Below are positions 6,880-15,639 of a stretch of DNA of 64,000 nt, in pieces. The translations under genes were made by a program, and so were the position numbers. The stretch is from Pseudomonadota bacterium. Its GTDB lineage: Bacteria; Pseudomonadota; Gammaproteobacteria; Burkholderiales; Rhodocyclaceae. Location: positions 1 to 64,000 of the forward strand of contig QQUN01000072.1 in the NCBI GenBank assembly GCA_008501585.1, given 5' to 3'. The notes below the pieces were generated by a model. It saw nothing but the letters and a program-made list of their open reading frames with translations. It was not told the DNA's origin and did no database searches. Numbering within the stretch: position 1 is the stretch's first letter; every line of letters starts with the position of its first letter.

Positions 6880-8282
6880 CCCGCCAAGCCTTCACCCCTC
6901 GCGAGTACCAGCAGCCGGTCATCGACCACGTCATCGACGTGTCGCGCAATGCCGTATGGGCCGGCATGGGCATGGGCAAGACGGTATCCGCGCTGACCGC
7001 GCTCGATATCCTTGAGATCACCGAGCCCGGCCCGGCCCTAGTGCTGGCCCCGTTGCGCGTGGCCGCGAGCACCTGGCCGGACGAGGCGACGAAGTGGGCG
7101 CACTTGCGCAACGTCGAGGTGTCGGCCGTCGTCGGCACGCCCGAGGAGCGACGCGCCGCGCTCAAGCGGCCGGCGACGATCTACGCCACCAACTACGACA
7201 ACCTGCCATGGCTGGTCGAGCACTTCGGCGACAAGTGGCCGTTTCGCAAGATCGTCGCCGATGAGAGCACCAAGCTCAAATCCTTCCGTCTGCGACAGGG
7301 CGGGGTGCGCGCGCGGTCGCTCGCCCGCGTCGCCCATTGCAAGGTCGATCGCTTCATCGAATTGACCGGCACGCCCAGCCCCAACGGCTTGCAGGATTTG
7401 TGGGGGCAGGCGTGGTTCCTGGACAAGGGCGTGCGCCTGGGGCGCAGCTTCGAAGCGTTCAAGGCCCGCTGGTTCCAGTCCATTCAGGTGGGCAGCGACC
7501 GCCACGCGACGCGCCTTGAGCCCTTGCCGTTCGCCCAGGAGCAGATCGAAGACCGCATGCGCGACCTGTGCCTGTCGCTCGACGCGCGCGACTACTTCGA
7601 CATCGCCGAGCCCATCGTCAATGTGATCCGCGTCGAGCTGCCGGCCAAGGCCCGGCGCCTGTACCGCGACATGGAACGCGAGATGTTCCTCGCGCTCGAC
7701 TGCGGCACGGAGGTGGAAGCCTTCAACGCCGCCAGCAAAACGATCAAGTGCTTGCAGCTCGCCAACGGCGCCATCTACACCGACGACACATGCAGCACCT
7801 GGGCCGACATCCACGACACCAAGCTGCAAGCGCTGGAGGACGTGATCGAGGAGGCCGCCGGCATGCCGGTACTGGTGGCCTACCACTTCAAGAGCGACCT
7901 CGCCCGCCTGCAGCGAGCCTTCCCCAAAGGCCGCACCCTGGACAAAGACCCGCAAACCATACGCGACTGGAACGCCGGGAAGATCCCGGTCTTGTTCGCC
8001 CACCCGGCCAGCGCCGGCCACGGTCTGAACTTGCAGGACGGCGGCAACATCCTGGCCTTCTTCAGCCACTGGTGGGATCTGGAGCAGTTCCAGCAAATCA
8101 TCGAGCGCATCGGCCCTACGCGCCAGGCGCAGGCCGGGCATGACCGCCCGGTATTCATCTACCACATCGTCGCCGCCGACACCGTGGATGAGCTCGTGAT
8201 GGCTCGCCGCGAATCGAAGCGCGAGGTGCAAGACCTATTGCTTGAAGCCATGAAGAGGAAAGCGAAATGCCAAACTGCTTGA
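6876..8282 (+). CDS. SNF2-type DEAD/DEAH helicase of the prophage
   Basis: The 468-residue superfamily 2 protein has Walker A GMGMGKT at residues 30-36, a DEST-type Walker B in IVADESTKLKS, the motif ELTGTPSPNGL (III) and a C-terminal helicase lobe with AHPASAGHGLNLQ and the QIIERIGPTRQ motif VI. It matches the SNF2-like helicases that end many phage replication modules after polymerase and VRR-NUC genes. ATG 6876 is chosen over 6867 because it makes an ATGA overlap with the methyltransferase stop. Likely role: DNA unwinding or remodelling in phage replication. Confidence 0.88.
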   Translation: MTRQAFTPREYQQPVIDHVIDVSRNAVWAGMGMGKTVSALTALDILEITEPGPALVLAPLRVAASTWPDEATKWAHLRNVEVSAVVGTPEERRAALKRPATIYATNYDNLPWLVEHFGDKWPFRKIVADESTKLKSFRLRQGGVRARSLARVAHCKVDRFIELTGTPSPNGLQDLWGQAWFLDKGVRLGRSFEAFKARWFQSIQVGSDRHATRLEPLPFAQEQIEDRMRDLCLSLDARDYFDIAEPIVNVIRVELPAKARRLYRDMEREMFLALDCGTEVEAFNAASKTIKCLQLANGAIYTDDTCSTWADIHDTKLQALEDVIEEAAGMPVLVAYHFKSDLARLQRAFPKGRTLDKDPQTIRDWNAGKIPVLFAHPASAGHGLNLQDGGNILAFFSHWWDLEQFQQIIERIGPTRQAQAGHDRPVFIYHIVAADTVDELVMARRESKREVQDLLLEAMKRKAKCQTA

Positions 8283-8572
8283 AAGACGGTTGGGGCGGTC
8301 GTTGCCCTGATTGCAGCGGCGAATGCGTGAACAACCAATCTGCACAAGAGAAAGCCAGCGCACTGGCTACCCAGGTAGGAGGTACGCATTACAAAGACAT
8401 GGCGATCCAGCCGGTCGAGTACATCCACCGCAACAGTATCGGGTTCGTTGAAGGCGCAGTGATCAAGTACGTGAGCCGTTGGCGCGCCAAGAACGGCGTC
8501 GAGGACCTGAAGAAGGCCCGCCACATGCTCGACTTGCTCATCGAGATGGAAGGCGGGGTGGGCCATGCCTGA
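8267..8572 (+). CDS. DUF3310 phage protein
   Basis: The 101-residue protein contains the DUF3310 core in its second half: VGGTHYKDMAIQPVEYI, a Glu-rich helix with GAVIKYVSRWRAKNG, then EDLKKARHMLDLLI. An N-terminal extension carries four Cys (CLKDG, CPDC, GEC) that may form a zinc knuckle. DUF3310 proteins are common in phage replication modules; related folds suggest nucleotide binding, but no function is established. It overlaps the helicase gene by 16 bases and the next gene by 8. Confidence 0.82.
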   Translation: MPNCLKDGWGGRCPDCSGECVNNQSAQEKASALATQVGGTHYKDMAIQPVEYIHRNSIGFVEGAVIKYVSRWRAKNGVEDLKKARHMLDLLIEMEGGVGHA

Positions 8573-8777
8573 TCTGATTGCCACCAGGGAAACCCTCATC
8601 GAACTGACCGGCTTGAGACGGCCGTCGGCAGTTCGCCGCTGGCTGGACCGGGAATGCATCCCCTACATGGTAGGCGCCGACGGATGGCCGCGGGTTTTGC
8701 AAACGATTATCATGGCTCGGCTAGGCGGACCTAGCAAGGCACCGGTGAAAGAACCACAGTTGAGGCCATGGAGATGA
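8565..8777 (+). CDS. DUF4224 protein next to the integrase
   Basis: The 70-residue product matches DUF4224: LIELTGLRRPSAVRRWLDR, then IPYMVGADGWPRV and a short Arg-Leu-Gly end. The fold is a small winged or MerR-like helix, and these proteins usually sit immediately upstream of tyrosine integrase genes, as here (10-base overlap). That position makes it a candidate excisionase or recombination directionality factor, which is inference. It overlaps the DUF3310 gene by eight bases. Confidence 0.78.
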   Translation: MPDLIATRETLIELTGLRRPSAVRRWLDRECIPYMVGADGWPRVLQTIIMARLGGPSKAPVKEPQLRPWR

Positions 8778-9727
8778 GCAGATCGCTGCCCCGCTGGATG
8801 CACCAGAAGCACGGTGCATACTACCTCGTCCGCCAGAACAAATGGACGCGCCTCGCGGGAAACCTGCACGATGCACTGGTCGAGTACGCGCGGCTCACTG
8901 CAGCGCAGGGCAGCGGCGCGATCGACGAGCTGGTGAGCCGCACACTCGCCGACATGAAGAAGACCGTCGCAGCGAGCACCTACAAGAACTACACCACATG
9001 TTCGCGCTATGTGCTCAAGGCGTTCGCCGACTTCACCCCGCAACAGATCAAACCGCACCATATCGCGAGATTCCTGGATGGCAACAAGGACAAGCCAAGC
9101 ATGGCCAATCTGCTGCGCTCGTTTCTGAAAGGCATGTTTCAGCGCGCGGTGCGATGGGGGATCGTTGAGGCCAACCCGGTGCGCGACATCGAGCAGTTCA
9201 AGACCAAGAAGCGCGACCGCTACATCACCGCCGACGAGTTCGCCCGCATCCGCGTCGAGGCATCACCAACCTTGCAATGCCTCATGGACCTGGCCTATAT
9301 CACCGGCCAGCGGATCGGGGACGTGATGAACATCCGCTACGCCGACATCACCGAGGCAGGCGTGTTCATCAAGCAGCAGAAGACCGGCAACCGTGTGCTG
9401 ATCGCGATGAGCCCCGACCTCGAGGCTGCTATCGCCCAGGCACGTACCCTGCACAAGTCAGTGAAAGGCCTCACGCTGTTCCACAAACGCGACGGCTCGC
9501 TGCTCGCCTACACCACGATCTACGGCCACTGGAAGAGAGCCTGCACTGCAGCCAAGGTCGAGGATGCGCACTTCCACGACATCCGCGCCGCGGCCGCTAC
9601 CGACGCCAAGGCCCAGGGCCTGGACAGCCGCACGCTGCTCGGCCACACCACCGAGAGCAGCCACAATCGATACCTGCGCAGCAAGGAGACCCCGGTTGCT
9701 ACGCCGGTGCCTGTGAGAAAATCTTAG
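8768..9727 (+). CDS. Phage tyrosine recombinase (integrase)
   Basis: The 319-residue integrase has an N-terminal arm-type domain, a SAM-like core-binding domain (about 50-140) and a C-terminal catalytic domain. Catalytic residues are all present: Arg182 in TGQRIGD, Lys205 in KQQKTGNR, His270 and Arg273 in FHDIRA, His293 in LGHTTE and Tyr302 in SHNRYLR. It catalyses site-specific insertion and excision of the prophage. A second ATG two codons downstream (8774) is equally possible. Its position at the end of the phage gene block places an attachment site just downstream. Confidence 0.93.
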   Translation: MEMSRSLPRWMHQKHGAYYLVRQNKWTRLAGNLHDALVEYARLTAAQGSGAIDELVSRTLADMKKTVAASTYKNYTTCSRYVLKAFADFTPQQIKPHHIARFLDGNKDKPSMANLLRSFLKGMFQRAVRWGIVEANPVRDIEQFKTKKRDRYITADEFARIRVEASPTLQCLMDLAYITGQRIGDVMNIRYADITEAGVFIKQQKTGNRVLIAMSPDLEAAIAQARTLHKSVKGLTLFHKRDGSLLAYTTIYGHWKRACTAAKVEDAHFHDIRAAAATDAKAQGLDSRTLLGHTTESSHNRYLRSKETPVATPVPVRKS

Positions 9728-9739
9728 ACACGTCTAAGA
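9722..9739. repeat. Dyad at the integrase stop codon, possible att-site element
   Basis: TCTTAGAC (9722-9729) and its exact complement GTCTAAGA (9732-9739) are separated by two bases and span the integrase stop. The sequence after it to about 9800 is AT-rich compared with everything around. It could be a core-type recombinase site or a weak terminator (7-bp stem, CACG loop). No tRNA gene or second copy of the site is in the window, so the att assignment is untested. Confidence 0.4.
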
Positions 9740-9883
9740 AATTTGCGGAAAAACGCAATAAAATCAATGGTCGAAATTATCGCTACATGAACTTCGACCA
9801 GATCGAAGAGTTCAAGAGCGTGGCCGACACCGTCGAGGTGTAAGACCGCCCGGGCCCGGCCAGGCCGGGCTCGCGCAAAAAGC

Positions 9884-9915
9884 AAAGCCGCCGGCAGGAG
9901 ACTGCCGGCGGCTTT
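9884..9915. terminator. Bidirectional terminator between prophage and aspA
   Basis: A 14-bp perfect stem, AAAGCCGCCGGCAG with CTGCCGGCGGCTTT, closes a GAGA loop. On the minus strand it is followed by TTTGCTTTTTG, so it fits as the aspA terminator; on the + strand it ends in CTTTG. A second GC hairpin (GCCCGG/CCGGGC, 9854-9870) lies just upstream. It marks where host sequence has certainly resumed. Confidence 0.85.
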
Positions 9916-9994
9916 GTCATTGGTGGGGCAAGAGAAATGGTCCCGCCTGCCCGCGCATGCGCGCTCCCCAGGCTGGCGGGCCCAAAACGGTGGC

Positions 9995-11398
9995 TCAGGC
10001 GGCGCGCGGCGCGGTCAGCACATCGGGGCGCAGCGCGTCATCCAGTTGCTGTTGCGTCATCAAGCCTTTTTCGAGCACCAGCTCGGCGACACTGCGCCCG
10101 GTGCGCAGCGCTTCGCGCGCGGCCCAGGTGGCATGCTCGTAGCCGATATGCGGGTTCAGCGCGGTGGCCAGACCGGCGGAGCAGCGGACGCGTTCGGCCA
10201 GCAGGTCGACGTTGGCGGTGATGCCGACCACGCAATTGTCAGTGAGCGTGCGGCAGCCGGCGGCCAGGTGCTCGATGCTCTTGAACAGCGAGTGGGCAAT
10301 GATCGGCTCGAAGGCGTTGAGCTGCAGCTGGCCGGCTTCGGAGGCCATGGTGATGGTCATGTCGTTGCCGATGACCTCGAAGGCGATCTGGTTGACCACT
10401 TCGGGGATGATCGGATTGACCTTGCCCGGCATGATCGACGAGCCCGCCGCGCGTTCGGGCAGGTTGATCTCGTTGAAGCCGGCCTGCGGCCCGGAGGAGA
10501 GCAGGCGCAGGTCGTTGCAGACCTTGGACAGCTTGCAGGCCACGCGCTTGAGCACGCCCGACAGCTGCACGAAGGAGCCGGTGTCCTGGGTGGCCTCGAT
10601 GAGGTTGTGGGCGGGCACCAGACGCACACCGGAGAACTCGGACAGCAGCTCGGTGGCGAGCTTGGCATAGCGGATGTCGGTGTTGATGCCGGTGCCGATG
10701 GCGGTGGCGCCGAGGTTGACCTCCTGGATGAGGGCAATGGCCTCTTCCAGGCGCGCCATGTCCTCATTGACCATGATGGCGTAGGTCATGAACTCCTGGC
10801 CGAGGGTCATCGGCACCGCGTCCTGCAACTGGGTGCGGCCCATCTTCAACACCTTGGCGAACTCGGTCGCCTTGGCCGAGAAGGCGTCGTGCAGGGCCGC
10901 CATCGCGGTGAGCAGTTCCTGAATGGCAAAAACGATCGCCAGCTTCAGCGTGGTCGGATACACATCGTTGGTGCTCTGCGCCATGTTCACATGGTTGAGC
11001 GGGTGCAGGGCCTTGTAGTCGCCCTTGCCGCGGCCGAGCTTCTCGAGCGCCAGATTGGCAATGACTTCGTTGGCGTTCATGTTGGTGGAGGTGCCGGCGC
11101 CGCCCTGGATGACGTCCACCACGAACTGGTCGTGCAGATGGCCGCCCTCGATGTCGCGGCAGGCCGCGGCGATGGCGTCGGCGCGGGTGTCGTCCAGATG
11201 GCCGAGCTGGCGGTTGGCCTCGGCGGCGGCGCGCTTGACCAGCGCCAGTGCCTTGATGAGTTCGGGGTAGGTGCCGATGTGACGGCCGGTGATCTGGTAG
11301 TTCTCGATGGCGCGCAGGGTGTGGATGCCCCAGTAGGCATCGGCCGGGACGTCGCGGTCGCCGAGCAGATCGTGTTCAGTGCGGGTGGTGTTGGACAT
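9995..11398 (-). CDS. aspA: Aspartate ammonia-lyase
   Basis: The 467-residue protein aligns along its length with E. coli AspA as I recall it, beginning MSNTTRTEHDLLGDRDVPA. The fumarase/aspartase signature GSSIMPGKVNP is intact, as are GGAGTSTNMNANEV and MGRTQLQDAVPMTLG. It splits L-aspartate into fumarate and ammonia in the cytoplasm. The start chosen gives the family N-terminus; an in-frame ATG ten codons earlier is possible. It lies 74 bases downstream of a LysR gene on the same strand, near a symporter and a racemase that would supply L-aspartate. Confidence 0.93.
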   Translation of the reverse strand: MSNTTRTEHDLLGDRDVPADAYWGIHTLRAIENYQITGRHIGTYPELIKALALVKRAAAEANRQLGHLDDTRADAIAAACRDIEGGHLHDQFVVDVIQGGAGTSTNMNANEVIANLALEKLGRGKGDYKALHPLNHVNMAQSTNDVYPTTLKLAIVFAIQELLTAMAALHDAFSAKATEFAKVLKMGRTQLQDAVPMTLGQEFMTYAIMVNEDMARLEEAIALIQEVNLGATAIGTGINTDIRYAKLATELLSEFSGVRLVPAHNLIEATQDTGSFVQLSGVLKRVACKLSKVCNDLRLLSSGPQAGFNEINLPERAAGSSIMPGKVNPIIPEVVNQIAFEVIGNDMTITMASEAGQLQLNAFEPIIAHSLFKSIEHLAAGCRTLTDNCVVGITANVDLLAERVRCSAGLATALNPHIGYEHATWAAREALRTGRSVAELVLEKGLMTQQQLDDALRPDVLTAPRAA

Positions 11399-11472
11399 GG
11401 TCGTGTGCCGAGTGGTGGAGCGGCACATTCTGCGCACTTCGCAACGGGGAGTTGATGCCGATTGCGAATTCG

Positions 11473-12393
11473 CTATGCCGCGCCGGCATGGGGGTCGGGC
11501 TCGCACGCCGCCCAGATACGTTCGACTTCGTTGCGCGTGGGTTCCGGCTGGCGGAACAGCGTGATGGCCAGCGGTGCGGTATGGCGCTCGTCGCCAGACT
11601 GGACGAGCAGCCCGGCGGCCAGCTCGTCGCGTACCGCGAGTTCGGGAATCCACGCAATGCCCGCGCCGGCCAGTGCGCCGCGCTTGAGCACGTCGGACAT
11701 CGAGCATTCGTAGCTGAACTCCAGCTGGCTGGCGAGGCCTTCGCGCTCGACCACCGCGGCCGTCACCCGGCCGAGGTAGCTGTTGCTCGAATAGCACAGA
11801 TAGGGGATGGTCGTGCGCCGTGTCAGGTCGTGCTTGGGGCGGCCGTCCTGGTCGGGGGCGCTGACCGGGATCAGTCGTTCCCAGGCCAGGGTGGCGGACG
11901 GGTAGCGGCCGATCTCGGCGAGCGTGGGCAAGGCCGGGCTGCTGTACGAGAGCATCAGTTCGCAGGAGCCGGAGATCAGCGCCTCGACGCAGCCGGCCAC
12001 ATGGTCGGCGATGACCCGCGCCCGCACCGGGCCGATCTGCGCCTGAAGCCGGGCGTGCCAATCGCCGAAGAAGCTGACCGCAATGGTGTGCGAGGCGGCG
12101 ATGGAAACGACCTCGCCGGCGCGCGGCACCAGGCCCTGCGCCTCTTCGCGCCCCAGGCGCAGGGTGTCGAGCGCTTCCTGCGCGGTCTTGCGGAAGGCTT
12201 CGCCGGCCTGGGTCAGCCCGACCGGGAACAGGCTGCGGTCGATGAGCACCGCGCCGACCCAGTACTCGAGGTTGCGGATGCGCCGGCTGAAGGCCGGCTG
12301 GGTGACGTTGCGCAACTCGGCCGCCCGCGAAAAGTTGCGGGTGACCGACAGGGTGAGGAAATCCTCGAGCCAGTTCATTTCCATCGGGAGCAT
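11473..12393 (-). CDS. LysR-type regulator, probable control of aspartate genes
   Basis: A 306-residue LysR protein: the N-terminal winged helix-turn-helix shows FLTLSVTRNFSRAAELRNVTQPAFSRRI, written here in part as NFSRAAELRNVTQPAFSRR, and an effector domain follows. It is divergent from the symporter gene across 253 bases and co-directional with aspA downstream, so both are likely targets. Three in-frame ATGs (12393, 12384, 12378) are possible starts; none has a clear ribosome-binding site. The effector is unknown; aspartate or fumarate is a guess from context. Confidence 0.85.
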   Translation of the reverse strand: MLPMEMNWLEDFLTLSVTRNFSRAAELRNVTQPAFSRRIRNLEYWVGAVLIDRSLFPVGLTQAGEAFRKTAQEALDTLRLGREEAQGLVPRAGEVVSIAASHTIAVSFFGDWHARLQAQIGPVRARVIADHVAGCVEALISGSCELMLSYSSPALPTLAEIGRYPSATLAWERLIPVSAPDQDGRPKHDLTRRTTIPYLCYSSNSYLGRVTAAVVEREGLASQLEFSYECSMSDVLKRGALAGAGIAWIPELAVRDELAAGLLVQSGDERHTAPLAITLFRQPEPTRNEVERIWAACEPDPHAGAA

Positions 12394-12646
12394 TCCATTG
12401 GCGCCAGGGTGCGCGTGTCAGTGCGCAGATTACACCCCGCGCCAGCGCGCCGGGTTGGCGTCATGCAAATTCTGCATGACGCATCGAAAAGAAGAATTGG
12501 GCAAAGCCGGGGCGTCGCCGTATAACCCTTCGTGTCGGCCGTCCCGAGCGTGGGGCAGGCCGCTGACACGACCGTGGCGCAAGGCATCGGCGCGCCACCC
12601 CAACAGACACTGCCCTCATCTCGAATGGGCAGACCAGGAGACAAGA

Positions 12647-14002
12647 ATGACCGGACATCACTCGGCCCCATCGCGCGGCGTATTCGCGTTCTGGAAGGGC
12701 ATGCAGCTGTGGAAGCAGATCTTCATCGCGCTCGTCGCCGGACTGGTAATCGGCGTGCTGCTGAACCAGACGGGCAACGCAGACATCGCCAAGAGCATCA
12801 AACCGCTGGGCGATCTATTCATTCGCGGCATCAAGATGCTGATCGTGCCGCTGATCTTCGTGTCGTTGGTCACCGGGGTGGCGTCGCTGCAGAACCTGGC
12901 GACCATGGGGCGGCTCAGCTTGAAGACGGTGGCGCTCTACCTCGCGACGACCGCGGTGGCGATCTCCATCGGCCTCGGGCTGGCGGTGGTGTTCGAGCCG
13001 GGGGTGGGCGTTGACCTGGGGTCGGCCAAGGCCGTGACCGCCAAGGAGGCGCCGAGCCTGATCGACATCCTGCTTGGCGTGGTGCCGACCAATCCGGTCG
13101 AGGCGCTGGCCACCGGTAACGTGCTGCAGATCATTGTCTTCGCGATCCTGTTCGGCCTGTCCATCACGCTGGCCGGCGACGCCGCCAAGCCGGTGCGCGC
13201 CTTCTTCGAATCCGCCGCCGAAGTGGTGTACAAGCTCACCTCGGTGGTGATTTCGTTTGCCCCCTACGGCGTGTTCGCGCTGATGGTGTGGGTGGCGGGT
13301 ACCTACGGTATGGACGTGCTGGCGCCGCTGGCGAAAGTCATCGCCATGGTCTATCTGGGGTGCTTCGTGCACGCCATGGTGGTGTATGGCGGCATGATCC
13401 GCCTGCTGGCCAGGCTCAATCCGGTGCGTTACTTCCAGGGCAGTATCGAGCCGGTGATGGTGGCCTTCACCAGCACGTCCAGCTCGGGCACCTTGCCGGT
13501 GACCATGATGGCGGCCGAGCGCAACCTGGGCGTGCCGCGCAGCGTGTCGAGCTTCGTGCTGCCGCTGGGTGCGACCATCAACATGGACGGCACGGCGCTG
13601 TACCAGGGCGTGTGTGCGGTATTCATCGCGCAGGCCTACGGGGTGGATCTGAGTTCCGGCCAGTTCATGACCATCGTGCTGACGGCCACGCTGGCCTCGA
13701 TCGGCACGGCAGGTGTGCCGGGCGCCGGCCTGATCATGCTGTCGCTGGTGCTGGCCTCGGTCGGTCTGCCGCTCGAAGGCATTGCCATCATCGCCGGTAT
13801 CGACCGCGTGCTCGACATGGCGCGTACGGCCCTGAACGTGGCCGGCGATTGCGCGGTCAGCGTCACCGTGGCGCGCAGCGAAGGCCAGCTCGACCAGGAC
13901 GTGTATGACACCGCCCATGTGTTGCGGGCCGACGACCTGGGCACGTCGGCGACGGGTGAGCATGCTGGCCCGGTCACCGAAACGGCACGGGCCGTGTCGT
14001 AA
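12647..14002 (+). CDS. Dicarboxylate/amino acid:cation symporter (DctA/GltP family)
   Basis: The 451-residue membrane protein belongs to the DAACS (GltPh/DctA) family. Hallmarks are the serine-rich hairpin FTSTSSSGTLPVTM, the transport motif INMDGTALYQ and a C-terminal VAGDCAVSVTVAR with the substrate-binding Asp. About eight membrane segments and two re-entrant loops are expected. ATG 12647 follows AGGAG at 12636-12640. Given neighbouring aspA and the racemase, the likely substrates are aspartate, glutamate or C4-dicarboxylates taken up with protons or sodium. It is divergent from its probable LysR regulator. Confidence 0.88.
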   Translation: MTGHHSAPSRGVFAFWKGMQLWKQIFIALVAGLVIGVLLNQTGNADIAKSIKPLGDLFIRGIKMLIVPLIFVSLVTGVASLQNLATMGRLSLKTVALYLATTAVAISIGLGLAVVFEPGVGVDLGSAKAVTAKEAPSLIDILLGVVPTNPVEALATGNVLQIIVFAILFGLSITLAGDAAKPVRAFFESAAEVVYKLTSVVISFAPYGVFALMVWVAGTYGMDVLAPLAKVIAMVYLGCFVHAMVVYGGMIRLLARLNPVRYFQGSIEPVMVAFTSTSSSGTLPVTMMAAERNLGVPRSVSSFVLPLGATINMDGTALYQGVCAVFIAQAYGVDLSSGQFMTIVLTATLASIGTAGVPGAGLIMLSLVLASVGLPLEGIAIIAGIDRVLDMARTALNVAGDCAVSVTVARSEGQLDQDVYDTAHVLRADDLGTSATGEHAGPVTETARAVS

Positions 14003-14091
14003 GCGCCGCGCGGTCAATCGCTCGTCCCAAGGGGGCTGGCTGTGGTTTGATTGGCGCTTCGCCAAGCATCTGCTGCCGGCCCTCTGTCATC

Positions 14092-15603
14092 ATGAACGGA
14101 ATCAAGCTTGTGGCGCATCACGAATTCATGGATCAGAAAAAACGACGTTTCGGTATCGTCGGTGGGCTGGGCGCCCTGGGGGGCGCCGATGTCTTGCTGA
14201 AGATGATCCGGACCGCGCAGCGCAGTGCCAGCCTGAACGGCACCGACATCGCTTTCGAGCAGCGGCATTTCGGCGAGGGCGCCATCGTGGCCGACGGCAA
14301 CTACGACCCGACGCGCCGCAAGTTCTATGTCTACAACGCGCTCAAGGACATGGAGGCGCGCGGGATCGACACCGCACTGGTGCCGTGCTTTCTGTCGCAT
14401 ACCTTTCTGCGCGAGATCACGCCGGAGGTCGCGCTGCAGGTGGTCAGCGTTTTTGATGCCCTGCGCCGGCAGTTCGCCACCGAGCTGGCCGGGGTGCGCA
14501 AGATTGGCGTACTCACCTCGACCTACCTCAAGCGCACGGGCATCTTCGAGCGCGAACTCGGCCAGTTTGCGCAGATTGTCTATCCGGACGACGACACGCA
14601 GGCCAACACCGTCATGCAGGCCATCTACGGAGCCAACGGCGTGCGGGCCGGGCACCACGGTGGCGAGTGCCTGCAACGCTTGCTCGACGCCTGCCTGCAC
14701 CTGATCGATGCCGGGGCCGAGGTCATCGTGCCCGGGATGACCGAAATCCCGGTGCTCATCGACTCGTTGCGTCCGCTCGTGCCGGTGCCGCTGCTCGATT
14801 CGAATCTGCTGTATGCCGAATACGCGCTGGGGATCGATGCCGCCGCACCGCAGCGGGAGTTCAAGCTTGGCGTGGTCGGCGGTGTTGGCCCCGCGGCGAC
14901 GGTCGACTTCATGCGCAAGGTGGTCAAGCTGACCACCGCCGCCCGCGACCAGGACCACATCAAGATGGTGGTGGAGCAAAATCCGCAGATCCCCGACCGC
15001 ACCGCCAACCTGATCGGCAGCGGCGATGATCCGACCATTCCCTTGCTGGCCACCTGCATGCGCCTCAAGTCGGACGGCGCCAACGCCATCGCCATCCCCT
15101 GCAACACCGCGCATGCTTATGTCGACCGGATCCAGCCCTATCTGGACATCCCGATCGTCAACATGCTGTCTGAAGTGGTTCGCCATATTCGCGAGACCCT
15201 GCCCGGCGTCAGCCGGGTCGGCCTGCTGGCTACGTCGGGGACGGTCGCCAGTGGCGTGTACAAGAGCGTCGTCGAGGCCTCCGGGCTGACACTGGTGGTG
15301 CCGGACGCGGTATTTCAGGAGCGCGTGATGGCGTCGATCTACGGCGCCAAGGGTGTCAAGGCCGGTTTTACCTCGGGCGAATGCGCCGCGCACCTGGCCG
15401 CGTCGATCGCACACCTGCAAGCGCAAGGCGCCGAGGTCGCGGTGCTCGGCTGCACCGAGCTGCCACTCATCGAGCTGGCCGCTGCCGACGAAGCCCGCTT
15501 GCCCCTGATCGATCCCACCGCGATTCTGGCCGGCTGCTGCGTGGCGCTGGCCACCGCATCGCGTGAAGGCGATCCCGCAACGACGCCGGCCGGGGTCGCC
15601 TGA
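14092..15603 (+). CDS. Double-domain aspartate/glutamate racemase family protein
   Basis: At about 503 residues this is twice the usual racemase length and consists of two tandem Asp/Glu racemase domains (about 18-245 and 257-490). The second has both catalytic Cys, in AIPCNTAHAY (337) and LGCTELPLI (454). The first keeps one in VPCFLSH (99) but has Met216 where the second Cys belongs (PGMTEIPVL), so it is probably inactive or altered. Racemisation of D- and L-aspartate would feed aspA. The start is uncertain: ATG 14092 or 14128; neither has a good ribosome-binding site. Confidence 0.8.
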   Translation: MNGIKLVAHHEFMDQKKRRFGIVGGLGALGGADVLLKMIRTAQRSASLNGTDIAFEQRHFGEGAIVADGNYDPTRRKFYVYNALKDMEARGIDTALVPCFLSHTFLREITPEVALQVVSVFDALRRQFATELAGVRKIGVLTSTYLKRTGIFERELGQFAQIVYPDDDTQANTVMQAIYGANGVRAGHHGGECLQRLLDACLHLIDAGAEVIVPGMTEIPVLIDSLRPLVPVPLLDSNLLYAEYALGIDAAAPQREFKLGVVGGVGPAATVDFMRKVVKLTTAARDQDHIKMVVEQNPQIPDRTANLIGSGDDPTIPLLATCMRLKSDGANAIAIPCNTAHAYVDRIQPYLDIPIVNMLSEVVRHIRETLPGVSRVGLLATSGTVASGVYKSVVEASGLTLVVPDAVFQERVMASIYGAKGVKAGFTSGECAAHLAASIAHLQAQGAEVAVLGCTELPLIELAAADEARLPLIDPTAILAGCCVALATASREGDPATTPAGVA

Positions 15604-15639
15604 CGCCGGACCCCGTGATCGGTTGGGCGGTTCGGCGGC

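Noticed and set aside
9727-9994. A tRNA gene at the prophage junction
   Set aside because: No cloverleaf or CCA-type 3' end can be read on either strand; the strong stems are terminators.
9914-11455. A 513-codon + strand frame over aspA
   Set aside because: aspA on the minus strand has a full-length match to aspartate ammonia-lyase; the + frame is a codon-bias shadow.
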